A stretch of 64,000 bases of DNA from Halostreptopolyspora alba (GCA_003725585.1 RJMB01000013.1:79419-143418); one strand, 5' to 3'. Positions 1-13,366 are shown, numbered from the stretch's first letter. Numbers and translations: made by a program. The notes: generated by a model from the sequence alone, not told the origin.

Positions 1-399
1 GCGGCGGTGCTGCGCGTGGCGGTGGGGCGCCTGGCCCGCAGGCTGCGCGCGCAGCGGCCCACCTCCCTCTCCCTGGGGCAGAGCGCCGTTCTGTACACCC
101 TCATCCGGCAGGGCCAACTGACGCCGGGAGCGCTCGCCGAACACGAGAAGGTGCAGCCCCCGTCGATGACCCGGATCATCGCGGGGCTGGAGGAGCGCGG
201 CCTGATCCGCCGGACCAGGCACCCGCAGGATCGTCGCCAACAGCTGGTGGACCTGACCCAGGAGGGGCGCGACCTGGTACGGGCGGACCAGCGCCTACGC
301 GAGGCGTGGCTGACGCGCCAGCTACAGGACCTGCCGGCGGAGGAGAAGGAGACACTGCGCAAGGCGGCGGAGATCCTGGAACGACTGAGCCAGTCCTGA
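1..399 (+). CDS. MarR-family transcriptional regulator (5' end cut by window edge)
   Basis: Winged-helix DNA-binding regulator of the MarR family. The frame is open from base 1 to a TGA at 397-399. The visible part holds the recognition region (SMTRIIAGLEERGLIRR) and the wing with a DxR motif (HPQDRR), followed by the C-terminal dimerisation helix. A GTG at 7 could start translation, but family members normally have some 10-15 more residues before the first helix, so the true start is probably upstream of the window. It is followed by an MFS exporter on the same strand; MarR plus MFS pairs commonly act as a ligand-responsive repressor and the efflux pump it controls. The ligand cannot be read from sequence. 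Confidence 0.85.
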   Translation, partial: AAVLRVAVGRLARRLRAQRPTSLSLGQSAVLYTLIRQGQLTPGALAEHEKVQPPSMTRIIAGLEERGLIRRTRHPQDRRQQLVDLTQEGRDLVRADQRLREAWLTRQLQDLPAEEKETLRKAAEILERLSQS

Positions 400-470
400 C
401 CGGGGACGAGCTCGACGGGGCCTCCTCCGAATCCCGGGCGGCCGGGGCCCGGCCGTGGCGTGGGCCGGCC

Positions 471-1694
471 ATGTTCCGCTCGCTGACCGTCCGCAACTAC
501 CGGCTGTTCTTCATCGGCCAAGTGATCTCGAACACCGGAACCTGGATGCAGCGGATCGCCCAGGACTGGCTGGTGCTCCAGCTCAGCGGCGGCAGCGGGG
601 TCGCCATAGGGCTCACGACCGCCCTGCAGTTCCTGCCCATGCTGCTGTTCGGGCTGCTGGGCGGGGCGCTCGTCGACCGGCTGAGCAAGCGCCGGATCCT
701 CATCGTCAGCCAGGCCACCATGGCCGCCCTCGCGCTCGGTCTCGGTGTGCTCGCCACGGCCGGCGCCGCCGAAGTGTGGCACGTGTACCTGTTCGCCTTC
801 GGCCTCGGCCTCGTCACCGTGGTGGACAACCCGGCGCGGCAGACCTTCGCCGTGGAGCTCGTGGGGCGCACGGACCTGGCCAACGCCATCGCGCTGAACA
901 GTGCCAACTTCCAGCTCGGCCGGGTGACCGGGCCGGCGGTCGCCGGGCTGCTGATCGCGGTGATCGGCAGTGGGCCGGTCTTCCTCCTCAACGCGGCCTC
1001 CTTCGTCCCCGTCCTCATCGGGTTGTGGCTGATGCGCCCGGGCGAGCTGCACGTCACCGAACCCGCCCCGCGCAGCAAGGGCCAGGTCCGGGAAGGGCTA
1101 CGCTACGTCCTCGGCCGCTCCGACGTACTGATCCTGCTGGTGCTGACCGCGTGCGTGCAGATCTTCGGAACCACCGCGCAAACCCAGATCGCGCTGATGA
1201 CCAACAACGTGTTCACCACGGACGCCACGGCCTTCGGTGTCGCCGCGGCCACGCTCGCGGTCGGCGCGCTCGTCGGCGCGTTGCTCGCCGCCCGCCGCGA
1301 GCGACCCCGGCTGCGCGTGGTGCTGGCCGGGGCGCTCGGGTTCGCGGGGGGACAGCTCCTGGCCGGTCTCGCGCCGGGGTACCCGGCGTTCCTCGTGGCA
1401 CTGGTGCCCATGGGGCTCGCCTTCATGACGTTCACCACCGCCACCAACACCCACCTACAGCTCAACGTCGACCCGCAGGTGCGTGGCCGGGTGATGAGCA
1501 TGTACACACTGATGCTGCTGGGTATGGCGCCCATCGGTGCTCCCCTCGTCGGTTTCCTCGCCGACGCCTTCGGCCCCCGCGTCAGCCTGCTGACCGGCGG
1601 CGGCATCACCGTGTTGGTGACACTGGCCGCGACCGCGCTGCTGTGCCACGTACTCGGGGTGCGGTGGAGGTCCCTGGGTACAGAACGAACGTGA
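471..1694 (+). CDS. MFS transporter, EntS/MFS_3-like exporter
   Basis: Predicted 12-helix major facilitator of about 407 residues in the cytoplasmic membrane. The N-terminus MFRSLTVRNYRLFFIGQ and the following NTGTWMQRIAQDWLV are typical of the MFS_3 (enterobactin exporter EntS-like) group. The loop between helices 2 and 3 carries the MFS signature (GGALVDRLSKRR). I chose ATG 471 because the frame upstream has only low-complexity residues and overlaps the MarR gene. It sits 71 nt behind the marR stop and shares a 4-nt overlap (GTGA) with the next gene, so the three are probably one transcript. Substrate unknown; a drug or siderophore exporter is the usual assignment. Confidence 0.85.
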   Translation: MFRSLTVRNYRLFFIGQVISNTGTWMQRIAQDWLVLQLSGGSGVAIGLTTALQFLPMLLFGLLGGALVDRLSKRRILIVSQATMAALALGLGVLATAGAAEVWHVYLFAFGLGLVTVVDNPARQTFAVELVGRTDLANAIALNSANFQLGRVTGPAVAGLLIAVIGSGPVFLLNAASFVPVLIGLWLMRPGELHVTEPAPRSKGQVREGLRYVLGRSDVLILLVLTACVQIFGTTAQTQIALMTNNVFTTDATAFGVAAATLAVGALVGALLAARRERPRLRVVLAGALGFAGGQLLAGLAPGYPAFLVALVPMGLAFMTFTTATNTHLQLNVDPQVRGRVMSMYTLMLLGMAPIGAPLVGFLADAFGPRVSLLTGGGITVLVTLAATALLCHVLGVRWRSLGTERT

Positions 1695-2257
1695 GACTCT
1701 TTGTCGCCGTGGACCCGCCGACGACGGTGGCGGCGGAGATCGAGGACCACGTCTCCCCTCTCCGCGCCCGGTCGCCGGCGCTGCGCTGGACACTGCCCGA
1801 GGACCGGCACCTGACACTGGTGTTCCTCGGTGAGGTACCCGAGAGCCGGGTGCCCGAGATCGACCGGCGCATGGGTGCCGAGGTCGCGCGGCATCCCCCG
1901 CTCTCGCTCGAGGTGCGCGGGAGTGGGACGTTCCCCGAGAACTCCGCGCGGGCCAGGGTGCTGTGGGCCGCGGTCGAGGGCGACCGCCACCGGTTGACCC
2001 TGCTCTCGTACGGGCTGCGCGGGGCCGCGCGTAACAGCGGCATCGACGTGACCCGACGCCCCTACGTGCCCCACCTCACACTGGCCCGCAGCAAGCGCCC
2101 CTGTGACCTCGGCGAGCTGCGCGACCGGCTCGACGGGCTTCGGTCGAGCGGATTCACCGCCACCGAGGTGCGCCTCGTGCGCAGCCGAATCGGCGGAACC
2201 CCCCGCTACGAGACCATCGCGACATGGGAGCTCGCCCCGCGCGCGACCGACGGGTGA
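1691..2257 (+). CDS. thpR: RNA 2',3'-cyclic phosphodiesterase (LigT/ThpR family)
   Basis: About 188 residues, 2H phosphoesterase family. Both catalytic HxT motifs are present: HLTLVFLG around residue 40 and HLTLAR near residue 127. The family hydrolyses 2',3'-cyclic phosphates on RNA ends. GTG 1691 overlaps the MFS stop by 4 nt, indicating translational coupling to the transporter, although no functional link between the two is known. Its length is normal for the bacterial family (180-190 residues). Confidence 0.88.
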   Translation: MRLFVAVDPPTTVAAEIEDHVSPLRARSPALRWTLPEDRHLTLVFLGEVPESRVPEIDRRMGAEVARHPPLSLEVRGSGTFPENSARARVLWAAVEGDRHRLTLLSYGLRGAARNSGIDVTRRPYVPHLTLARSKRPCDLGELRDRLDGLRSSGFTATEVRLVRSRIGGTPRYETIATWELAPRATDG

Positions 2258-2412
2258 GAGCCCGCCTCGGGCACGCCCGACGGATGGTGGACACCGCGCA
2301 CGGCGCCCGTGGGGGGAACGTATGATGGCCAACGCCCAGTGGGGCCGCGGACGCGGACGTGGTGCCCCCCGGCCGTGTGGCCGGACACCCACGGCCACGA
2401 GGAGCACGAGCG

Positions 2413-2508
2413 ATGAGCGTTCTCACCAACAACCGCAAGCAGCGCTGGCTGCTACCCGCCGTGCTCGCGGCGATCATGCTCATCGTCCTGATCGGCGCGC
2501 TGGTCTGA
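2413..2508 (+). CDS. 31-residue single-pass membrane peptide
   Basis: Short frame with ATG at 2413 preceded at suitable distance by an AGGAG ribosome-binding site (2400-2404). The product begins MSVLTNNRKQRW, a basic head, then a hydrophobic stretch of about 19 residues ending at the stop. This is the shape of a small inner-membrane peptide with its N-terminus in the cytoplasm. It lies alone between thpR and the convergent BKACE gene, 5 nt from the latter's stop. I do not recognise a family. The RBS plus clean membrane segment support a real gene; conservation would have to confirm it. Confidence 0.5.
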   Translation: MSVLTNNRKQRWLLPAVLAAIMLIVLIGALV

Positions 2509-2513
2509 GAACC

Positions 2514-3239
2514 TCAACGCGCCGCCGCGGTCCGCTCGACAGCGGCGGTGACCAGTGCCGCGTTGTTGGCCACCTCGGTCCCGTCCGGCCCGCGCATAGT
2601 GTCCTCGAACCCGATGCGGATGTCGCGTCCGGCGGACACGGCGGCCTCGAGCAGCGGCCAGGCGGTGTCGTCGGCGCCGTGCAGCATACGGGCGAGTTCG
2701 ATCCCGGCACGGTCGAGAACGGTGTCGATGTCCGAGGCGTTGCGCAGCGCCTCCTCCGTTGTCGCCTGGGTCGGTTCGACCAGAGCGGCGACGACGTCGT
2801 CGGCCAGGCCGGTGGCGGCCAGGATGCGGGCGGAGTCGGGCGAGGCCAGCCCCGCCTCGACCCCCACCCGCCGGTCGACCAACAGCCGGGCGACCTCCAC
2901 GGAGCCGGGCTCGTGCAGGTTCACCGTCGCCGAGTCGGGCAGCTCGCCCCAGCGTTGCACCAGGTCGTACCTGCGCCAGGGGTCGGGCTCGGCGGACAGC
3001 GCGGTGGTCACGCTGATGGGCACGCCGGGGACCGCGTCCCGGAGGCTCTTCAACAACGGGGTCAGGACCTGGGGCTCGAGTGACTCGGCGCCTCGCGCGT
3101 CGCGCGGGTGGATGTGGATCTCGTCCGCGCCGGCGTCGACAACGGTTCGGGCGTCCGCGGCCAGCTGGTCGGGCGAAATCGGCAGCGCCGGGTGCGCCCC
3201 CGGACGCCGGTCTCCGTTCAGGCACGCCACGATCCTCAT
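2514..3239 (-). CDS. BKACE-family beta-keto acid cleavage enzyme
   Basis: About 241 residues. The 3-keto-5-aminohexanoate cleavage (Kce/BKACE, DUF849) family condenses a beta-keto acid with acetyl-CoA and splits it, using a zinc ion. The metal-binding HxH is visible at residues 42-44 (EIHIHPRD) and the conserved C-terminal GFEDTM holds the family's acidic residue. It is shorter than lysine-fermentation Kce (about 270-300) and resembles the compact actinobacterial version, so the substrate is likely a different beta-keto acid. It stands alone, converging on the small membrane peptide gene. Confidence 0.8.
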   Translation of the reverse strand: MRIVACLNGDRRPGAHPALPISPDQLAADARTVVDAGADEIHIHPRDARGAESLEPQVLTPLLKSLRDAVPGVPISVTTALSAEPDPWRRYDLVQRWGELPDSATVNLHEPGSVEVARLLVDRRVGVEAGLASPDSARILAATGLADDVVAALVEPTQATTEEALRNASDIDTVLDRAGIELARMLHGADDTAWPLLEAAVSAGRDIRIGFEDTMRGPDGTEVANNAALVTAAVERTAAAR

Positions 3240-3332
3240 GGTCTTCCTCTCGCCGTGCTCGCCACCTGAACGGAACATGCCCACATGACTCGGGGCGCAG
3301 TCATCCCGGGCACGGATGCGAAGATGGCGGCC

Positions 3333-4361
3333 ATGAGAGAACGCGTCGCCGTGGTACCGATCGCGTTGGCGGTCACAGCCACCCTCGGCGCGGCCGACCC
3401 CACCCCCACGGACTCGCCCGAGAGCGACGTCCCCGAGGGCACCGAAGAGTTGTTCCGGCTGGAGGATCCGCGGATCGCGGAGTCCAGCGGGCTGACCGTG
3501 TCGGCCCGGCACGGCGACCACTACTGGACGCACAACGACAGCGGCGACATCCCGCCCGAGATCTACGCGATCAACAGCGACGGCGAGACCGAGGCGACGG
3601 TCACGCTCTCCGGTCCGGAGGTCGAGGCGCGCGACTGGGAGGCCATCTCGACCGGGGTCGACGACTCCGGCGAGCCCGCGCTCTACGTCGGCGACATCGG
3701 CGACAACTTCCAGGGGGCCTGGCCCGACATCCGCGTCTACCGGCTCACCGAGCCGACTGATCTGGTCGACCAGACAGTCGAGGTCGAGACGTTCACCCTC
3801 CGCTTCGAGGACGGCGCGCGCGACGCCGAAGGGATGATGGTCGACCCGCGCGACAACCGGCTCTACGTCGTCAGCAAGGAGGTCGCCGGCGGGCTCTACG
3901 CGGCACCCGAGACTCTCGACCCCGAGGGGGTCAACGAGCTGAGCCGGATCGGCTCCGCCCCGTTGTACAGCACCGACGCCGCGTTCGCCGCCGATGGGTC
4001 GCACTACGCCATCCGCACCTACTGGGCGACCACGGTCTTCGACGCCTCCGAGGGCGTGCCCGGCGACAACGTCGCCCACGTCAGCCTTCCCGACTCCAAG
4101 CAGGGCGAGTCGTTGGCGTTCGCCCCCGACGGGACCTCGCTGCTCGCCGGGACGGAGGGTGAGCACGGCCCCGTCTGGAGCGTCCCGTTGCCCGAGGAGG
4201 TCACCGCCGCGGGCGACGACACCGGTAAGGGGGGCGACCAGACCGAGCCCGCCGCCTCCCCGGAGGAGCGATCCGAGAGCGCCTCCGCCCTCATCTGGGG
4301 CGGGATCGGCGTCGCGGCGCTCCTCGTCGCCGGCATCCTGCTACTGGCGCGGCGGAGCTGA
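3333..4361 (+). CDS. Secreted, membrane-anchored protein with probable beta-propeller domain
   Basis: About 342 residues: a short N-terminal hydrophobic signal segment (VAVVPIALAVTATLGAA), an extracellular domain, a charged linker rich in Glu/Asp/Lys, then one C-terminal membrane helix ending in ARRS. The domain has WTHNDSGD, YVGDIGDN, YVVSKE and SLAFAPDGTS, which look like blades of a phytase/esterase-like or WD-type propeller. Enzymatic activity cannot be assigned. ATG 3324 and an upstream in-frame start at 3285 are also possible; 3333 gives the most compact signal peptide. It converges on the GDPD gene with a 33-nt gap. Confidence 0.7.
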   Translation: MRERVAVVPIALAVTATLGAADPTPTDSPESDVPEGTEELFRLEDPRIAESSGLTVSARHGDHYWTHNDSGDIPPEIYAINSDGETEATVTLSGPEVEARDWEAISTGVDDSGEPALYVGDIGDNFQGAWPDIRVYRLTEPTDLVDQTVEVETFTLRFEDGARDAEGMMVDPRDNRLYVVSKEVAGGLYAAPETLDPEGVNELSRIGSAPLYSTDAAFAADGSHYAIRTYWATTVFDASEGVPGDNVAHVSLPDSKQGESLAFAPDGTSLLAGTEGEHGPVWSVPLPEEVTAAGDDTGKGGDQTEPAASPEERSESASALIWGGIGVAALLVAGILLLARRS

Positions 4362-4394
4362 CCCGGCCCTCTCGCACGTCCCCGGTCTCGTGGG

Positions 4395-5393
4395 TCACTC
4401 ACCCCGCTCGAACAGTTCCCGGGCAAGGAAGGCGTGCCGTGAGTGGTCGGTGAAGACACCGTCGACCCCGACCTCGAAGAACGCCTCGTACTCGGCGGCG
4501 AAACCACCGTAGGCGTTCGGGTCGCCGCCGGAACGGAAGTTCGTGGGCAGGAAACGGTTCTCGCTGCGGAAGGTGAACGGGTGCACCAGCAGGCCGGCCT
4601 CGTGCGCGTCGTCCACCAGCGACGTGGGCTCGGTCAGGTTGCCGTCGGTGTCGCGGGAGATGACCAGGTCCTTGGCCGGCCCGATGGCGTCCGCGAACGT
4701 CGCCACATCCGCGAGCCCCTCGGGGGTGAGGTAGGGCCTGAAGTGCTCCTCTCCCCCCAGCAGGAAGACCCGGGCGACACCGACGTCGGCCAGCGCCCGC
4801 AGGCTGTCGGCCTCGAAGGACTGCAGGTACACCGGGACCTCGGGCTCGGGTCCCCGCAACCCGTTCTCGTCCAGCTCGGTCTCCAGGAGCGGCTCCAGCG
4901 CCAGGCCGATCGAGCGGTGATAGGCGGGGTGCTTGGTCTCGGGATACACCCCGATCGGGCGGCCGAGCTCGGCGGTGAGCTCCTTGGCGAGCTCGATGAT
5001 CTCGGCCAGTGTGGGGATCTCGTACTCGCCGTCGTGCGCCGTGTTCTCGGGGCGGACGTGTGGCAGCCGCTCGGTGGCGCGCAGTGTCTTGAGCTCGGCC
5101 AGCGTGAAGTCCTCGACGAACCACCCCGTGATCTCGGCGCCGTCGATGATCCTGCTCGTCTCGCGCCCGGCGAACTCGGGACGGTCCGCGACGTCGGTGG
5201 TGCCGCCGATCTCCGGGTCGTGCCGTGCGACCAGGGCCCCGTCGGATGTCGCCACCAGGTCGACCTCGATGAAGTCGCCCCCGAAGCGCGCGCCGAGCTC
5301 GTAGGAGCCGAGCGTGTGCTCGGGCCGGTGCCCCGACGCGCCCCGGTGCGAGATGATCTCGATGCTGGGTTCCCGCGTGTTCGTGCCCACCAC
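4395..5393 (-). CDS. Glycerophosphodiester phosphodiesterase
   Basis: About 332 residues, TIM-barrel GDPD family. It hydrolyses glycerophosphodiesters to glycerol-3-phosphate and an alcohol. The motifs are HRG at residues 16-18, the ExD pair in FIEVDL (43-45) and the catalytic HDP (58-60). The C-terminal GVDGVFTDHS is the family's last strand. No signal peptide is visible, so a cytoplasmic location is inferred, unlike secreted GlpQ. The C-terminal half is longer than in the short cytoplasmic UgpQ type and more like GlpQ. Confidence 0.88.
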   Translation of the reverse strand: MVGTNTREPSIEIISHRGASGHRPEHTLGSYELGARFGGDFIEVDLVATSDGALVARHDPEIGGTTDVADRPEFAGRETSRIIDGAEITGWFVEDFTLAELKTLRATERLPHVRPENTAHDGEYEIPTLAEIIELAKELTAELGRPIGVYPETKHPAYHRSIGLALEPLLETELDENGLRGPEPEVPVYLQSFEADSLRALADVGVARVFLLGGEEHFRPYLTPEGLADVATFADAIGPAKDLVISRDTDGNLTEPTSLVDDAHEAGLLVHPFTFRSENRFLPTNFRSGGDPNAYGGFAAEYEAFFEVGVDGVFTDHSRHAFLARELFERGE

Positions 5394-5435
5394 TGAATCC
5401 GTTCGTCACCGTCCCGCCTGTCCCGACAAGCGTAA

Positions 5436-5464
5436 TGGCCGGCCCGGATATCCCGGACCGGCCA
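5436..5464 (-). terminator. Hairpin terminator downstream of serC
   Basis: Twelve-base arms TGGCCGGCCCGG and CCGGACCGGCCA with one mismatch, separated by 5 nt. It sits between the serC stop and the start of the GDPD gene on the same strand. There is no T-run, as is usual in high-GC actinobacteria. Confidence 0.55.
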
Positions 5465-5554
5465 CCGGTCTCGTGGCGCTATGAGCCACGCGTCACGCGC
5501 GCACCGCGCCCACCTGGTCGCGGCAATGGGTGGAACCCGCGCGCTCGACGACGC

Positions 5555-10070
<4,516 letters not shown>

Positions 10071-10220
10071 TCGGAACTCCTCCCGGATCGGTGCGCAACC
10101 ACGGTACGCGACCGGCGAATCGTTGTCGGGGAGGTTTCTCGCACCCGCCGGAGGCCGCGGAATCCCCGGAGACGGGTGTGTGGGTCAGCGTTGCGTTGGT
10201 GGGCGGCGCGGGCGGGCGCC

Positions 10221-11027
10221 TCAGCTCTCCGAGGAGACCAGCTCCAGTTCGGCGGTGTCGTCGAAGACGATGTGGTCGTATCCCATCTCGTCGATGACCG
10301 GCTCGACCGGTTCGGGCTGCTGGTTGGGTTCGGCCGCCTCGGAGTGCGCGCCACACCCGTGGTCGAGTGAGACGACCCGGCCGTCGTCGGGGGCGTACTC
10401 GTTGGCGCACACCCCGAACACCTGGCGGAACTCCCCCGCCATCGGGGTGAGGAAGCCGCACGTCGCGCACGTCGCGGGTGCCGCCTTCGCGATGGCGCTG
10501 TAGGGGCCGGAATCGCCGTTGTACCAACGCTCGACGGCGGCCTTGCGTCCCACCTCCGAGAGTACACGGGGCCGGCCAAGCCCCATCTCCCAGACCATCT
10601 GCTGGTCGACGCCCTCGTTGTCCAGCTCGTCCTCGGGTACCTGCGCGTAGCCGGGCATCAGGCGGTCGTCGTCCGCGGAGCTGGGCAACAGGTCGCCAAC
10701 ACCGAGGTCCCCGGGGCGCAGGCGCTCCTTCCACGGCACCCATTCGGGGGCGAGCATCGCCTCGGGGCCGGGGAGCAGGACCACCTCGTTGACCGTGACG
10801 ACCTTGGCGCGCGCGGCGCGAACCACGGTGACGGCGTAGTGCCATCCGCGGTAGGCGGAGTGCCGGCACTCGAAGAGATGGGTGACCAGACGCTCGGCCT
10901 CGACCTCCGTGGAGAGGTGTTCGCCAACCCACTCCGGACGGGCGGCTTCGACGGCTGCGGCGCGGGCGAGGTCCACCGCCTCGATGCACGCTTGATCTGG
11001 TGTCGGATTTCGACGGCTACGGCTCAC
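10221..11027 (-). CDS. DUF3027 family protein
   Basis: About 268 residues. Matches the actinobacterial DUF3027 pattern: early PDQACIEAVDLARAAA, HLFECRHSAYRGWHYAVTVV in the centre and a C-terminal block with CATCGFLTPM and VCANEY, where cysteines may bind zinc. Often found near serC and a cold-shock gene, as here. I prefer GTG 11027 (VSRSRRNPTPDQ), which has AGGGA about 11 nt upstream; an ATG at 11066 would add 13 residues. Role unknown. It lies 150 nt upstream of the sacsin-like gene on the same strand. Confidence 0.8.
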   Translation of the reverse strand: MSRSRRNPTPDQACIEAVDLARAAAVEAARPEWVGEHLSTEVEAERLVTHLFECRHSAYRGWHYAVTVVRAARAKVVTVNEVVLLPGPEAMLAPEWVPWKERLRPGDLGVGDLLPSSADDDRLMPGYAQVPEDELDNEGVDQQMVWEMGLGRPRVLSEVGRKAAVERWYNGDSGPYSAIAKAAPATCATCGFLTPMAGEFRQVFGVCANEYAPDDGRVVSLDHGCGAHSEAAEPNQQPEPVEPVIDEMGYDHIVFDDTAELELVSSES

Positions 11028-11193
11028 GCTTCCATTTTCCCTGATAGTGGTCGCCAACATGACCATGCTGTCGATCGATGGGCGACCGTTACGCCGCCCC
11101 CGTGGGATTACGGGGGCCGCGCCACCACAGCGTGACGTAAATCACTTCACAGGAGAACGTTCATGGCCATCGTGGCGCGAACCCCACCAACCG

Positions 11194-11577
11194 TCACGCC
11201 TCCAGGTCGTCGGCGACGACACGGAGAAGCTGCGCGATCTTGGCCGCCTCACGCCGGTCGGGGTGTTTCCCCCGACGGTAGGTGGCCGATACACCGTCCA
11301 GGAGCTTCATCAGGTCCTCGACGATAACCACCATCTCGTCGGGCTTCTTACGCATGGCCTTGGACACCGAATGCTGGGTGTCGAGCACCTTCAGCTGTAG
11401 TGCCTGCGCACCTTTCCTCCCCTCGACGACACCGAACTCCACCCGCTGCCCCGAGCGCAGGGACGTCGTTCCCGTGGGCAGCGCCGAGGAATGGACGAAG
11501 ACCTCGCCGCCGTCGTCCCGGGTAAGGAAGCCGAATCCCTTGTCGCTGTCGTACCACTTGACCTTGCCGGTGGGCAC
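11194..11577 (-). CDS. Cold-shock domain protein with C-terminal extension
   Basis: About 127 residues. Residues 1-65 are a cold-shock domain with RNP1 (KGFGFL) and RNP2 (VFVHSSA), binding single-stranded nucleic acid. A helical extension of about 60 residues (KKPDEMVVIVEDLMKLLDG and onward) is characteristic of the longer actinobacterial Csp type. GTG 11577 is chosen because VPTGKVKWYD is the usual N-terminus and GAGG lies about 7 nt upstream. Likely an RNA chaperone. Confidence 0.9.
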   Translation of the reverse strand: MPTGKVKWYDSDKGFGFLTRDDGGEVFVHSSALPTGTTSLRSGQRVEFGVVEGRKGAQALQLKVLDTQHSVSKAMRKKPDEMVVIVEDLMKLLDGVSATYRRGKHPDRREAAKIAQLLRVVADDLEA

Positions 11578-11956
11578 GTATGACCTCACGCTCTCGCCGT
11601 CGGACCGGAAAGGGAGCCAAGCCTGCCGAATCGGGGTCAGCTCCGAATGTCCGCCACTTAGCCTCCCTGTGCCCCATGTTCGCACAGGGGCACTTTCAGG
11701 TTAGTGCTCGACGATCTCGCGAGGCGAGCGAGAATCGGTCGAGAATTCCCCCGAACGGCGGAGAATAGCCGTGGCCACCCGGGCGGCCACGTTTCCCCTC
11801 ATCCGGCGACGCTCCAGGGCGGCCGTGCTGTCGGGGGGTCACGCTGGTCACAATCCTGGGCCGGGTGGATGTCCAACCGCCGTGGCCACGGCCCCCATCA
11901 CCGGGCCACGACCACGAGCGCGCCCACGACCGGGCACCACTCCCGTGCGCACAATT

Positions 11957-12019
11957 CGTTGATCTTATAACTATCGGCACGGTCCGTCGATGACACTCAC
12001 GACAACGACAAGATCAACG
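11957..12019. repeat. Inverted-repeat element, copy 1
   Basis: Ends are a perfect 10-bp inverted repeat (CGTTGATCTT / AAGATCAACG). The sequence inside (TATCGGCACGGTC) matches the reverse complement of the element at the right end of the window (63914-63977 area), so both belong to one dispersed family. No coding capacity. Confidence 0.65.
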
Positions 12020-12095
12020 AAGACCGCGGTCGTGTCTCGCCCCCACCTCACAACAGCCGTGGCGGTACACCCGGACAGCGCCAACCGAAGTGGGT

Positions 12096-12127
12096 GAGAG
12101 GCCCGGATACATTGCTCCGGGCCTCTC
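12096..12127. terminator. Orphan perfect 12-bp hairpin
   Basis: Arms GAGAGGCCCGGA and TCCGGGCCTCTC with an 8-nt loop. It looks like a strong bidirectional terminator, yet no gene ends here on either strand within several hundred bases, so it might terminate an unannotated small RNA. Confidence 0.5.
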
Positions 12128-12420
12128 GTGACGGCCACCCCACCAGTGCAGGTTGCGGAGTTATGGGACGGGACCCGGCGGGGTGGGATGCCGCCAATCT
12201 CGGAACACTGTCCTGTGGCCGATCCCGGCAATGGCGCCGCACGGCCCAACAACCCAATGCGAAACCGAACGCGCCATCATCATTACGCAGGGTCGCGCAA
12301 CACTGCGTAACAAGAATCGCGGGACAACCACGATATTCCACAGTGTTTGCCAACGGTTGACGTACACAGCCCTGGGGACGGTGGGCGCACCACGTCCGTG
12401 CCCCGTGAGCCGTGCCCCGG

Positions 12421-13170
12421 TCAGCTCTCCGTGGCACGGGCGATCCGCGTGATGCGGACCAGGAGGTAGCACACGCACCCCAGCGCCGCCAGGCGCAGCC
12501 CGACCACCCCGGTATCCACCAGCGAGAACAGGATGATCTGGTCGATGTAGGGCGCCTGCCCCTCCCAGAGCGCCATCCCGATGGCCGTGGCGACCAGCGG
12601 GACCGCGACGGCCACTCCCTTGTCGCGCCGGGTCCACACGTCGCTCAGGATCACCAGCGCCGCTCCCACGGCCCACACCAGGGCCACCTCGCCCACGAGG
12701 GCGCTGACCAGGTACACGCTGATGGCGAACACCTCGGGTGGGTACGCGCGCGCCGCGCTCGCCAGCCCCAGAAGGGCTCCACGGGGAGCGCCACCCGACC
12801 TGTCACGCACCGCGGTCGCTCCCCGGCCGCCGAAGAGCCCGCGATCGGGTCCGCCCCGCCACGGCGGCGGCTCCCGGTCCGCGTGCCGGGGAGCCCCGGA
12901 GCTGTCGTCCGTGGCTCCGTCCCCGTTCTCCTCGTCATCGGGGTCCTCGGAGCACTCCCGGGCGAGCAGCTCCTCGGGCGTGCCGAAGCTCGCCAGCACC
13001 CGCCGAACCTCGTCGGGGTTGGTGCCATCGCACGCCTGGTCGATCCGCGAGCGCAGCTCAGTGAGGTAGGCGGCACGGCGTCGCGCCGTCAGGTACCCGT
13101 AGCTGGCCTGCCCCACCGCACTCAGGTAGTTCAGCACCAGTTGCTCACCTCGCGGTGTCATGGATCCCAT
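12421..13170 (-). CDS. Membrane protein with N-terminal HAAS/DUF1700-type helical domain
   Basis: About 249 residues. The N-terminal 75 residues (LNYLSAVGQASYGYLTARRR ... FGTPEELLARE) resemble the HAAS signalling domain seen with PadR-type regulators. A charged linker follows, then about four membrane helices, one with VYLVSALVGEVALVWAVG. ATG 13170 (MGSM) and ATG 13161 are both possible. No PadR regulator is adjacent, which is unusual for the family. Probably a cytoplasmic-membrane sensor or regulator; ligand unknown. Confidence 0.65.
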   Translation of the reverse strand: MGSMTPRGEQLVLNYLSAVGQASYGYLTARRRAAYLTELRSRIDQACDGTNPDEVRRVLASFGTPEELLARECSEDPDDEENGDGATDDSSGAPRHADREPPPWRGGPDRGLFGGRGATAVRDRSGGAPRGALLGLASAARAYPPEVFAISVYLVSALVGEVALVWAVGAALVILSDVWTRRDKGVAVAVPLVATAIGMALWEGQAPYIDQIILFSLVDTGVVGLRLAALGCVCYLLVRITRIARATES

Positions 13171-13366
13171 AGTGCCGCACGATCCCCCGATTCCTCCCCC
13201 GAAGGTGGCCTTCGGAAGACCTCCGGCGACACGACGGACACGGGGCGGACCACGGCTTCGGGGAGCTGGGGGAAGGCACACGATCCCGTGAAACGAACAT
13301 CACAGCACCGCACCGGTCCGGAGTTCGCGCAATCCCGGGGGTACAAAATCGAATAGCGTGGGTGCG

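Larger units (their letters stand above)
11578..12420. other. 843-nt region without a convincing gene
   Basis: Between the cold-shock gene start and the next minus-strand gene I find no frame with family resemblance. It holds a 63-nt inverted-repeat element (11957-12019), a perfect 12-bp hairpin (12096-12127) and an 8-bp inverted repeat TTACGCAG...CTGCGTAA (12283-12310). The stretch 12250-12360 is visibly richer in A and T than its surroundings. It may contain an untranslated RNA or remnants of acquired DNA; neither is shown. Confidence 0.6.

Noticed and set aside
12048..12676. Overlapping open frames on the minus strand in the 11.6-12.4 kb gap
   Set aside because: No domain, no convincing ribosome-binding site, and they run through a hairpin; one overlaps the HAAS-type gene.
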